Source: Plectrocnemia conspersa
Taxonomy: Eukaryota; Arthropoda; Insecta; Trichoptera; Polycentropodidae
Assembly (NCBI GenBank): GCA_009617715.1
Contig: VTFK01000028.1
Span: 310,001 to 374,000 of the forward strand
DNA: 64,000 nt
Direction: 5' to 3'
Position numbers and translations under genes: made by a program. Below are positions 24,400-34,382 of this stretch, in pieces. The notes beneath the pieces were generated by a model, which had not been told where the DNA came from, ran no database searches, and worked only from the letters and a program-made list of their open reading frames with translations. The first letter of the stretch is position 1, and each line of letters opens with the position of its first letter.

Positions 24400-25080
24400 T
24401 GGTTTAAAACCGGTAACTATGTATCCGAAATTGCTTTTGCATTTATTTAGTGCTATTTTTCTTTTAATTTCTATTTTAATTGCTTCTCTATAATATTTTA
24501 CAATTGTGTTTTTAATTTTGCTTAAAGTTTTAGTTGTATCAAAATTGTAATGGTGATTTTCATCAAAGCATTGTATCGCGTTTTAATGTTCTAGTTTTCT
24601 TTGTAAAATCCTACCGTTTGTTTAACCAATGTAAATTTTGACACAATTGCCAAAATAAATTTAGTATATTCCTTTGATTTATTATAAATTTTATCTTTTC
24701 CATTCGGTAGAATGGTTCCTATATTAATATAAGATTTATGTAAAAATAGTTCTGACACCCTCTTTGAAAAGTACTCGCCCTATCTTTTTCGACATCCCTC
24801 GAACGTATGGTAAATGTGAAATATCATTTTATTATTATATTTTTTTTTATTACAAATATTATTGAAGCCATTTAATTTGAATGCTTCTTTGACATTTTTA
24901 AATTCCTAACTTTATGTAATACAGAGTTTAGTTGTGAAGAATGATGGTGAGAATTAGTGTTTAAATATCGATTTGTATGTGTTTTTTCCTATAAACCGTG
25001 TGTCCAAAAGTCCTATTATTTTTTCTAAAAATGGTAAAGATTTGTTTTGTTTAATTTCGATAGTTTTTCATCTTGATTTT
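24400..25080 (-). pseudogene. Penelope-like retroelement, RT tail and GIY-YIG domain
   Basis: On the minus strand, 25,075-24,900 reads KSLPFLEKIIGLLDTRF and then GKNTYKSIFKH, the end of a Penelope-type RT (family: PFLD...YRKxTxTxRYLxxxSxHP). Further on comes IYFGNCVKIYIG and then ILQRKLEH, matching the GIY-YIG nuclease core with its downstream Arg. NAIQCFDENHHYNFDTTKTL and YYREAIKIEIKRKIALNK complete the domain, including the REAI helix whose Glu is catalytic in the family. In-frame stops (after YIG and after LEH) show it is dead. The RT core and the terminal repeats were not found. Confidence 0.75.
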
Positions 25081-26102
25081 TGAAATTGAACTAAAATACA
25101 ACTATATTAATCTCAGATGTTAAATAAATAAATTATAAATAGCAAGTATTATATTATAAATAAATTATATTTTTATGGATATGTTATACATATATTTTCC
25201 GTTGATTTATCGAACCAATTGATACCTCTAATTAAATATTCAACTTAGTGAATCGACTGTGGTAATTGTTTACATCAATTTAGGCTCATTACAATGTTTA
25301 TATACCTTTCACATTGTGAATCTACAGAATGGAAGAACCTGAAAATCACTTCTTTTACTTTTAGATGAGATTCAGTCTAAAGGTTAAAATTTATTATTAC
25401 ATTTTACGTCATAGAATATGAAAAACAAATAATAGTTAATAATACCTAATTTAGAATAGAATTTTGCTCTAGTAACTTTAACACTTAAATTATTTGATCG
25501 ATAAGATCATAAAACTGATCTTAAAGTAAATTGAGAACTAGAGAATATACATGCTTATGAATCTTATATTTATGAAGAATCTAAAATATTTTATCTAATT
25601 GTATTATGTTATTTACTACCAGTGTCGTGTCAAACCATATAATAGTGTCAGTAAGTAAACGTGCGAATTACACGTCAAATCCCACGCCATATCGTTGCAA
25701 TTGCAATTTGCTTGCACACTTTTGCATTGTCTTGAATACCGGTTAATTTCAATTCTTTCAGTTTTTGTCGATGAATTACAAAAATGCCTGCTTTGTTTAG
25801 ATTCAGATGTGTAATTTCTCAGTTACTTTTTTTAAGATTACTTACTGAACGGAGTAGCACCTTTCATTCTATTAATTTAGACCCAAAAGAGGTCATCTGA
25901 GGTAACTCAAACCAAGACTATTGAATATATTTATTGTTTTGTACATAAATAAAGATTGTTAAGCTATCATAAATTGCTTTGTCTAATAGGTTCCTAGTAC
26001 AAAAACCACAACAAAGTATATCTAATTACATATAAAATATATTCGTGACTGTATAAAATTGTATTGTTATGCATTAATCATTTTTTATTATTATTTTTTC
26101 AG
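25081..26102. other. Probable Brf1 intron, no exon seen
   Basis: AT-rich sequence directly upstream of the first visible Brf1 exon. It ends in a strong T-rich acceptor tract (TTTTTTATTATTATTTTTTCAG). No segment encoding the zinc ribbon or first cyclin fold could be found here or farther upstream. Confidence 0.5.
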
Positions 26103-26252
26103 ACCCTTGCTTGTACATCCTTCGGTTTGCCAATCAATTAGATTTGGGCGATAAAACGCAGGAAGTAACGACCACAGCCCTTCGACTGGTACAAAGAATG
26201 AAAAGAGACTCGTTACATTCTGGTAGAAGACCTTCCGGATTGTGTGGCGCTG
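26103..26252 (+). CDS. Brf1: Brf1 exon: start of second cyclin fold
   Basis: Begins in phase with two bases (AC) that complete an Asp codon from the unseen upstream exon. Encodes [17 protein letters not shown], then [20 protein letters not shown] and SGLCGA. The donor is GTAAGA. This is the canonical junction between the two cyclin repeats of Brf1. Confidence 0.93.
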
Positions 26253-28798
26253 GTAAGATTCTTAAAATTTAAGTTATTGCATGTCTTTCCTGTGTTATAC
26301 CTACAACCTTTTACAGATCTTGACCTGGCTCACAATAATTTTCCACCGGTGGTGTTTCAGTTTTTATCTTCAATTTGTCCAGATCATTATTGAGACAATT
26401 GTTCCATCTTTTTTATCATTCGTTAAGATTTATAAAATCTGGTAAGCTTTTCATGCTTAGTCAGCTCCTCCAGCTCGTGATTCATTCTGATGCTGTAAGT
26501 TTCATTCATGATTTTGATCGATCCAAATATTTTTCTTATGTATTTTTGCTCAAAAGGTGTATTTTTTTGTGTCAAACTCACATTTGTATTTAACGACTAG
26601 CCGTACTATGGTTTTATATATAAGCATTTTTGAGCACCGGCTTATTAATCAGGATCCGAGTAAATGCTTGGATGATTTGAATGCTCCGTTTCTGAATAAT
26701 ATGCGTCTTTTAATTTATACTGCCATTTTATTTTAAGAGTTTATATTAGTATGTACTGGAAGTCTTCTACTCCTTCATACATATCGCATTCCATCATTAA
26801 GTTACCTGTTAGTTTCACTGTATGCGAACTGATTGTGTATTTTTTCATTGGCTGATCGTTTTGAGCCTAATAGGCATTTCAATTAATCTATCTGATTATC
26901 TAAGATTTATAAAGACGGAATGACTGACAGTAATAATTCTTATTATGTAACAGTTGTTCCACAGTTAGTAGTGAGCACTCTGAATATGAAATTGTTTATT
27001 ATTATTGGTATTAAAGCAAAATATATATTTTTAGCTCTGTTACTAGCGGCTCGTCTACACGAATTTAGCAGAGAAGCTTCAGACGTTGTACGCATTGTAA
27101 AAGTACATGAATCTACACTTAGAAAGAGACTCATCGAGTTCGGTGACACACCATCTGGAGCGTTGACTCTTGATGAATTCTTAACGGTTGATTTAGAAGA
27201 AGAGCAAGACCCTCCAGCTTTCATCGCAGCTAGGAAAAAAGATAGAGAACGTTTGAAGAAGGTTCGTTGAATAAATCCTTTTTTTGTATCTTGTCCTAAT
27301 GCTTTCGATTTTCTAAAACAGTTATCTGAAAAAGACGGAGAGATTGTTATCACACATCTTCAAAAAGAAATTGAAACACAACTCGAGAAAGACAGTAAAA
27401 AGAAAGTTAGAGTAGCTAAAAAGGGTATTTATTTGTATTGAATCAAAATATCATGTGTCTAGTATTTTAAATGTATACTTATATTTCAGCCCCGGAAGAG
27501 GAAATTGATATGGAAAACTTAGAAACCGAAAAGTTTGTCTTGCAATCTACCTTAGGTGTATTGGAAGAATCGTTTGAGGATGATCCAGATCCAGTTCCAA
27601 TGATAAACATTGAAGCCGGTTTAGGTATGCAATGGAAATCATATCCGTCTAGTTCATATGTTGATATAAAATATTTTATTAGGTCCGGATTTAGCGAGTA
27701 TGGGTCTCAACACAAATCCTGATATCCGTCCGACAATGACAGCTACTGTGATAATGCCTAACAATACGCCATCGACACCGCTGCCAGTGGAAGATAATAG
27801 CATTGTTGGAGAATCTTTAGATGATATAGATGACGATGAAATCAACTCAATCATCATGTCTGCTAATGAAGTCACTTACAAAACACAACTGTGGCACAAA
27901 ACGAACGCATCTTATCTGGAAGGTCAGAGATGTGAGTATGAATTGGTCAAATTGTACATATATACCTTATTGAAATAATTAATTTAGGAGTAATGAGCTA
28001 ATATCTCCTCTTGATATTTTTTCTTTATCCATAAATGTGAGTTTATTATTATTATAGTGAAGGCTGAAAAACTTGCTAAAGAAAGAGAAGAAGGCAAACC
28101 TGAGAAGAGGAAGAAGAAAACCGGCGCGAAGAAGAAGAATGCAATAGGTCCATCTTCGTCGGCCGGAGAAGCCATTGAAAAGATGTTGCAAGAGAAGAAA
28201 ATCAGCAGCAAAATTAACTATGATATTTTGATGAGCTTAAACAAAACCACTGATAAAGATGAAGGAACTTCTTCAGAAATCAATGATATCAAACCGGCAA
28301 CGTTTATAACACCGATTGTTGAAGAATCGCCAAGTAGAAAGTTAGTATTTTTTTATGAACTATAAATATATAGTTAATGTATCATAAACTTTTTCATTTA
28401 TTTTAGGAGAAAATTGTCGATTAGTAACGTAAATCCAACTATATTAAATTCACCGATAGTCATGAATTCGAATAGACGATCTAAAAATCCTAAGCTATCC
28501 GGATCTATCGGCTTGCCTGTAATGGTATCACCGAGAACTCCTTCTGTGCCCATTGTAGTACAAGAAGACAATTCAAAGCAAATCAATAACATGGATGATG
28601 GTATGTGTTAAGAACAATAAAAAAAATATTTCTCACACAATATTTATAAACAAATCGATTATGATTTCAGAATCAGAATACTATGAAGATGACGTTGACG
28701 TTCCTGATAAAAATGCGGCTCCAGAAATGGAGTCATTATCTCAAATTCTACGATCGCAAGACGATGATGTTGAAGACTATGTGTTTGATGAATATTAA
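26103..28798 (+). CDS. Brf1: TFIIIB subunit Brf1, eight 3' exons (5' end outside window)
   Basis: Brf1 is the TFIIB-related subunit of TFIIIB, which with TBP and Bdp1 recruits RNA polymerase III to tRNA, 5S and similar genes in the nucleus. Exons: 26103-26252, 27035-27261, 27322-27424, 27490-27624, 27683-27931, 28058-28340, 28407-28600, 28671-28798. Every intron is GT-AG and all phases join cleanly, giving about 488 residues to a TAA stop. Seen: second cyclin fold ([17 protein letters not shown], then [22 protein letters not shown], then [15 protein letters not shown]) and the TBP-binding block ([18 protein letters not shown]). Animal Brf1 is about 650-680 residues, so roughly 170 N-terminal residues (zinc ribbon, first cyclin fold) are missing; they should lie more than 26 kb upstream. 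Apparently functional. Confidence 0.95.
27035..27261 (+). CDS. Brf1: Brf1 exon: end of second cyclin fold
   Basis: Encodes [28 protein letters not shown] and [18 protein letters not shown], the helices closing the core domain. It ends in phase 0 with donor GTTCGT, a non-consensus but usable site. Confidence 0.93.
27322..27424 (+). CDS. Brf1: Brf1 exon: charged linker
   Basis: Encodes 34 residues plus one base, beginning [20 protein letters not shown] and turning Lys-rich (KKKVRVAKK). It links the cyclin core to the C-terminal half. Acceptor AAAACAG; donor GTATTT. Confidence 0.9.
27490..27624 (+). CDS. Brf1: Brf1 exon: acidic linker
   Basis: Encodes [20 protein letters not shown] and a Glu/Asp-rich tail ([12 protein letters not shown]). 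It ends with one base of a Gly codon; donor GTATGC. Acidic linkers of low conservation are usual here in the family. Confidence 0.9.
27683..27931 (+). CDS. Brf1: Brf1 exon: acidic LDDIDDDEI segment
   Basis: Encodes [17 protein letters not shown] and later [13 protein letters not shown]. These match the family block in which an acidic I-D-D-x-E-I motif precedes an LW..N..YL helix. This is the start of the Brf1-specific C-terminal homology region. Donor GTGAGT. Confidence 0.92.
28058..28340 (+). CDS. Brf1: Brf1 exon: TBP-binding homology block
   Basis: A Lys/Glu-rich helix ([20 protein letters not shown]) leads into [20 protein letters not shown], the most conserved Brf1 C-terminal motif. In yeast this region wraps along TBP. 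A Ser/Thr-rich tail follows. Ends in phase 2; donor GTTAGT. Confidence 0.94.
28407..28600 (+). CDS. Brf1: Brf1 exon: variable C-terminal region
   Basis: Encodes 64 full codons of low-complexity Ser/Pro/Asn-rich sequence ([15 protein letters not shown]). No domain is recognised. Ends MDD plus one base before a strong GTATGT donor. Confidence 0.9.
28671..28798 (+). CDS. Brf1: Brf1 terminal exon
   Basis: Acidic C-terminus: [15 protein letters not shown], then [16 protein letters not shown], ending DEY and TAA at 28796-28798. A strongly acidic tail is common at the end of animal Brf1. Confidence 0.92.
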
Positions 28799-28837
28799 AC
28801 TAAGAATATTGTCAGCTTAGTCCAAACCATAAAATAT

Positions 28838-28843
28838 AATAAA
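28838..28843 (+). terminator. Probable Brf1 polyadenylation signal AATAAA
   Basis: AATAAA lies 40 bases after the Brf1 stop codon, the first such hexamer downstream. A 3' UTR this short is acceptable, but other AATAAA-like words follow, so the exact end is inferred. Confidence 0.5.
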
Positions 28844-30002
28844 CTTAAATGGTGAAATGAGCTACATGGGGCTAGAACTAAGCCAATAATAATTATGTTT
28901 AATAAATTTAATTGGTTATATATATCTTTAGCTATAATTTAGGTATGTATATATAGCCTAATAATATTTATTAAATTTATATTCTATTGATATGGGTAGA
29001 CATAAAAAAATACTATAATATATCATTAATTATATCCATCTACATATATCTATAACAGTCTGACCAACCTTTTTATTTTATATTATTTTTTTTACATTTG
29101 TTGACTACATTTTACCGGCGTCTGGCGAAGGAAGTGGATTCTCTCAGAAAAGCGGTGTTTTCTCCTTATGCGTGGCAAAGTGTCCTCACATTTTTTTAGT
29201 TGAATAAGTTACCTTCTATTGATAAGGTCTCATTATAAAATTTGGATATTTAATTAATTAAATCCTATTACGTTTATCAGTATGTCATAATTTTAATCTT
29301 ATATGATTTATTTTTACATTTGTAAATCTATTATATTTTCACAACATTATTGATAGAATCAACGAAGACTTATATGAATTGAAATAAAAGAGTTAGCGCC
29401 TAGATATAAGCTCATAATTAATTTGTTATCGGAAACTGTCCATTTCTGACAGTTATCCATTTTAATAAATTCATGTTTATTATATAACATGTAACATGAT
29501 ATTCACTACATTGTGAAAATAATTAGAACATGAATATAACAACCTTTTACTTTTTAAGTCGCAAGAATTAAGAAAAATTCTAAAAATTATATCACATTGA
29601 CCACTAAATTGCATTTCAGTAAAAAATCTCAATCTATTCCACAAAATGTTTTTCCATAATAATCTGCTTTCAGAAAAGTTCAGAAAACGCTACTTTATAT
29701 AGTAAAATTGCATTAAGACTACATAAAATACTTGATTTGTATAGCTTATTATTATATGACAGCTGTTCGTACTATGTAACTTTTTTCAGCAAATTATATA
29801 GCATGTTTTGCAATATAGTGTGGTGCAAATTTAAAATTTGTAACTATTGTAAATCATATTAGTAAAATGTTTTTTTTGTTATTAGCAAATCAAAACAATT
29901 TCAGTACTGCTATTTTTTTATTATTATTATTAAGACTTCTATTATTTTAACCCTGATTTGTTACTAAAACTTATTGTTTTGATACTACTCGAAGCCAAAC
30001 TA
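28844..30002. other. Intergenic sequence between Brf1 and hAT element
   Basis: AT-rich, with no open frame or recognised repeat. It may include a longer Brf1 3' UTR. Confidence 0.4.
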
Positions 30003-30010
30003 GTAGAAAT

Positions 30011-30989
30011 TAGGGATTCTGAAGTCTCGGGTTTTTTCGATTCCCGGGACTCGAGACCCAAATTTTTAAAGTCCCGGGAATTCCCGGGACTCGAGACTTT
30101 GATTATTTTTCGTTTAAATCATGAAAAAGAATTATGTTAAAAAATAAACTTATTATTATTAACTTTGATTAACTTATTATTATTAACTTATATTATTTGT
30201 GTTATCGGTACGATAGGTGAAAATGTATTGAAACAATTTAAAAACACTTTATTCGATATTTATTTAAATTTAATTTATTACAATTTTTTTAATGAAAATA
30301 TTTATATCAATATTAAGTTAAAACCTTTACTTTTGTAAGGAAAACTATGTTTTTAAAAACACCAAGGCGTTTAATGATGAATTACATAGCCTGTTCCTGG
30401 TTTTTGTGGCAAATATTCTAGATGTAGAAAAAACTCTCTCGCAAAAAACTGATTATTTCAACAAATAAATCAACCCAAGGAGAATTATTTTAAATTATTC
30501 TAGAAATACGAGTAGCACGTGCATCGTACTATTCTGCATCGTACAAAGAAACATTTTGCCAAAAAAAATCAAGGGTACTTGAATTTTTTTTTTGTTAAAG
30601 TGATATTTTACAAATAGCGATGAAAGCTTTTATTACAAAGACAATATATTCTCTCGCTACAATAAATCATTCTCTATATCCTTTCCATCCTGTATCCTAC
30701 AATATTTTTGTTCATCGGTAAATGTAATACGATTTTTTTTTCACTGCCGAGTGCCGACAATCAAGTTATCTTGACGAACCGCTTGCTACCTGCTCCGTAT
30801 GGGTATGGCTTGTTCTCGACTAAGCAGATTTTATTTTAAAAATATAAATGTAGAATATATTGAATAAAATTGAATCGGAAACTCTCGAGTCCCGGGTTAT
30901 TAATTTTTTAATTCCCGGGACTCGAGACAGCAAAAAATCTTTGAATTCTCGGGAATAAATTCCCGGGTTGTCTCGACACAGAATCCCTA
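30011..30989. mobile_element. Non-autonomous hAT-type element, perfect target duplication
   Basis: The 979-bp element starts TAGGGATTCTG and ends CAGAATCCCTA (11-bp perfect inverted terminal repeat). GTAGAAAT is duplicated at 30003-30010 and 30990-30997. Both subterminal regions are built from inverted CCCGGGA and ACTCGAGAC words (30025-30105 and 30883-30975), giving an extended foldback potential. The middle is AT-rich and encodes nothing. The 8-bp duplication and subterminal word repeats fit the hAT superfamily. The exact duplication suggests a recent insertion. Confidence 0.88.
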
Positions 30990-31277
30990 GTAGAAATGTA
31001 ACTATCAATTTATTTATACAATAAAATATATTACAATACATACCGCATTCTTATTTCGACCAATTAATTAAAAAGTAATCAAACACAAATTTGCAACAAT
31101 TATTCAACTCTCATTTCGACAAAGCTTAAACGGTGGCTGTGTGTTTATAGTTAAAATTTGTATTATTTAATGCAAAATCTGGTATGAATTACACCACAAG
31201 TTACATCAAAATAACTTTTATGTATAGAGATTAGTTTTTGTATACTCTACTGGAAGCTTTCACTCTTTCTTTACATC

Positions 31278-31297
31278 ATGGAACCAGTAGATAACAG
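31278..31297 (+). CDS. Exon 1 of Gln/Ser-rich gene
   Basis: Twenty coding bases, MEPVDN plus AG, immediately followed by GTAAGA. Joined to exon 2 they restore a Ser codon and keep the frame. This start is chosen because the exon 2 frame has no ATG before codon 170 of the joined protein and is closed upstream by TAG at 31409. Confidence 0.6.
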
Positions 31298-33985
31298 GTA
31301 AGACCCTTATCTGTATATTTTTAATGAATTTCATGTCAATTTAGCAGATGAAACTTTTTAGGATACAGTAGTTATTTGTATGTTATGTATATACTTTTTA
31401 GGATACAGTAGTTATTTGTATGTTATAGCGGACAGCAACCCGAAGATACGGGATCATCTGATAGCAGTAATAACCAGCCTTCCACCAGTGAACAACCAGT
31501 TCCAGCTAAGCGAACGACAGTAGTTGAATTACAAGAGGCAACTAGCAGTAGCCAACGGCAGTCGACACGCAGGTCTCGATCCCATCATAATCGACAATAT
31601 AGAAACAGAAGACAAACCGCAACCGGCAGACCAACACTAGACCAGGAAATAATCGACAGCAGACGGGAAACATTAGCAGCTATATACGATCAGCAGCGAT
31701 CAATTAATAGGAATGTAATACAAACTGTTAGCAGACCATTATCAATACTTGAACGACAGCTTTTGAACAAAAGTGATCAAGAACTAACTCCTAATGATCA
31801 ACAAAGAACTGCGCAAAGCCAACAGGTGGTAGAAGATCAACAATCGATTAGTTATAACCAACTGATTGCCGTCATGAGACAAGAGTTTAGCCAACCACTA
31901 ATGCCAGAAATATTCAATCATCCATCTATTTCCATTGATGGTCGAGAAGCATTATTAAGCATGTGGCGAATGTGTAACGATTTCCAAGATGTTGTTAGTA
32001 GACCAGTAGTTGTCGATCAGCCACAATCGATCAACCTAAATCAGGCAGCAACACTTAGTCAAGGTCCATCAAATACCTTTAGCCGAACAGCATCAACTAA
32101 CCAAGGTGTAAACGATCAAAGAGGGACATTGGCAAGATTTATTGAATCACAACCTTTGTCTAATATTGGTGAAACAGCAACACATAGCCGACAAGAAGTA
32201 CCTGTCCCATTACGACCATATAGCAGCCGCCCAGCATCTGTAGCAAACGAACCTGCAATGTTCGAACATCAGCGATTGATCAACAGTGAAGGAGAAACAG
32301 TAGCAGTCCAATCCCCGAGTAGTAGTGGTATAGATCCAATATTTAGAGAGCAGTCGTTTTTAACTGATGATTCCAAAAATGTAGTTGATCGACAAGAATC
32401 TATTCAGGTTATCCGAACAATGACAGCAGTAATCAGACAGGAACCGAGTAGCTCAAGATTTGTATATTCTCATAGTCGACAACAGCAACCGACCAACACT
32501 AGTGTAACAAATGTACATAGCCGACAAGCAATAAGCGAATCGGAACAACCGAGTAGTAGCAATGGATTACATGCAGCCAGTGAGCCAGCGGCAGTTGAAC
32601 AACAGCAATCTAACATCGGCGATGAATTAGCAGCGTACTTTCGACAAGTAATAGCCAGTCAAAGACAGCAGGGTAGTAACAGTTCATTAACAATATCCGA
32701 ACAGCAGTTTCCGAACAGAGATCGTTCAACTTTGACAAATAGCCGACAAGAAGTAGATGATCAAGAACGACTGGGTAACAGTTGCCAAGCATCTGTAGCC
32801 AGCGAACCAACATCTGACACACAGCAGCAATTATACATTGGCAACTCATTAGCTTCATACTTTCGGCAAGTAATAGCTGATCAAAGACGAACAAGTAATA
32901 GTAGTTCAACAACAATAGTCAAACAATCGACTGACAGCAGCGAAGAGACTTCACACAGTCGACAAGGAGTAGCTGGACAAATACCACCGAGTAACAACAG
33001 CCAAATGTCTTTAACAGTAGCCGAGCATCAACAATCGACTAACAGTAACGTAATAGCTACTGAATTGAGGCAAACGAGTAGTGGCAGCTTAGAAACTTCA
33101 GTCGTAGATCTACAATTGCCCACGGGAAGTGAATTAAGTTCGTGCATTCGAAAACCAATAGCCGGTCAAGAACAACCAGGTTGTAGTAGTCAAAAAACAG
33201 TCGAACAGCAGTCTTTGCTTAGCGTTAAACGAACGACATTCGATCAACAAGAATCACAAAGCCGGCAACAAGTAACCGGTCAAAAACGACCAAGTAGCAG
33301 CAGCCGAGTATCTGGAACGAGTGAATCTATAGTAGCCAAACAACCGCGATCAATTAAAGGTAGTGAAGCAAAATCACACAGTCTACAAGGGGTAGTTAGT
33401 ACAATTGAACAAAGACAATCGAATAGTTCTAATCGAGATGGTATAACCGAACAGCCTTCGATTAACCTGAGCCAAACAACAATTGTAAATCAGCAACGAT
33501 CGATAGATTATAATCAGATTGTATTATCAGCACTAATCAGGAAACAGCAATTATCCGACAATAGTGAAAGAGTTGCATTAGCAGTAAACGATTTAGGCAT
33601 ACCAAGCACCAGCAATCAAGCCTCTACAGACAGTGAAATAAAAAGAGTCAATCAGTTTGAACCGACTGACGACAGCCAAACAGCACTGATTGATGAGCAG
33701 CAGCTGACAAGTAATGAAATAGTTACAGCATACGCTCGTCCAGTGTTAGTCGACCAGCAGCATATGAACATCGATAACCAAATAGTTGTACCAAGCCCAA
33801 TAAATTTAGTCGACCAACAGCAACACATCAGTCAACCAGAAGTAGACGGTCAACAGCATCCATCATGCAGCGGAAGCAAAACAACCGGCAGTTCACCTAC
33901 AGAGAGCACTGATGACTGTTATAATCCCACACAACCACAGCTGAAACGTTCACCGTATGTAAACAAATCTTTCTTTACTATTTAA
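31278..33985 (+). CDS. Gln/Ser-rich low-complexity protein, novel two-exon gene
   Basis: Not recognised. Exon 1 (31278-31297) encodes MEPVDN plus two bases and ends at consensus donor GTAAGA. A 131-nt intron ends TTATAG. Exon 2 (31429-33985) stays open 2.5 kb, giving 858 residues. The ATG has C at -3 and G at +4. The N-terminus is hydrophilic, with no signal peptide or membrane segment, and has a basic patch (STRRSRSHHNRQYRNRRQ) that could direct nuclear import. The rest is dominated by Gln, Ser, Asn and Thr, with recurring SRQ, DQQ and YFRQVIA words. Two units about 74 residues apart are clearest (DELAAYFRQVIASQRQ and NSLASYFRQVIADQRR). A GTATGT at 33955 could be a donor, so the last ten codons may be intronic. 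A long disordered scaffold or nuclear protein is possible; function unknown. Confidence 0.7.
31353..31426 (+). repeat. Tandem 40-bp duplication inside the intron
   Basis: The 34-base word running from ACTTTTTAGG to TATGTTAT occurs at 31353-31386 and again, identical, at 31393-31426, a period of 40. Only the second copy is followed by AG, making the acceptor used at 31427-31428. The identity means the duplication is recent. Confidence 0.9.
31429..33985 (+). CDS. Exon 2 of Gln/Ser-rich gene
   Basis: Carries nearly all of the protein. Visible segments in order: Ser/Thr-rich head with basic patch (to about residue 75), IDSRRETLAAIYDQQRSINR, a segment with WRMCNDFQD that is the only Trp/Cys-containing part, then repeated Gln/Ser units to the end. 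A minus-strand open frame at 32610-32915 is a shadow of the repeats. The stop is TAA at 33983-33985. Confidence 0.75.
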
Positions 33986-34376
33986 TCTTAAACATAAGTA
34001 TTATACAAATTAACACAGTGGATATTTTGATTGACGATGAGTGTAAGAGAAAAAAAGGATAGCTATTATTTTTCAATAGTAAATGAAAAAATTTAAGTGT
34101 TGTAAATCTTTTACTAATAACTTTAAAAAGTATTACTAAATTAATACGTTACTCAACTTAATTTTAAAATTTTTAAGTTATTTAAAATTGATTTTCCAGG
34201 AAAAAATGACCTCTTCAGGAAAAACAATTTAGCAGTATCGATTCTTCGAGACTTTGAAGTATGATGTTTATTATTATGTTGTTGATAAATTATAGTACAT
34301 TTATTTTTAAGTTTGCTAATTATATAATATAAAAATATCAAAAAAATCTAAACATACACATAGAATATATAACAAA

Positions 34377-34382
34377 AATAAA
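34377..34382 (+). terminator. Possible polyadenylation signal of Gln/Ser-rich gene
   Basis: AATAAA lies about 390 bases after the stop codon in AT-rich sequence. Assignment is by position only. Confidence 0.3.

Noticed and set aside
26943..28592. Minus-strand frames over Brf1 exons
   Set aside because: They are antisense shadows; the plus-strand frames carry the conserved Brf1 motifs and consistent splice phases.
32610..32915. 101-codon minus-strand frame
   Set aside because: A shadow of the Gln/Ser repeats on the plus strand; Leu-rich composition is simply the complement of CAA/CAG/AGC codons.
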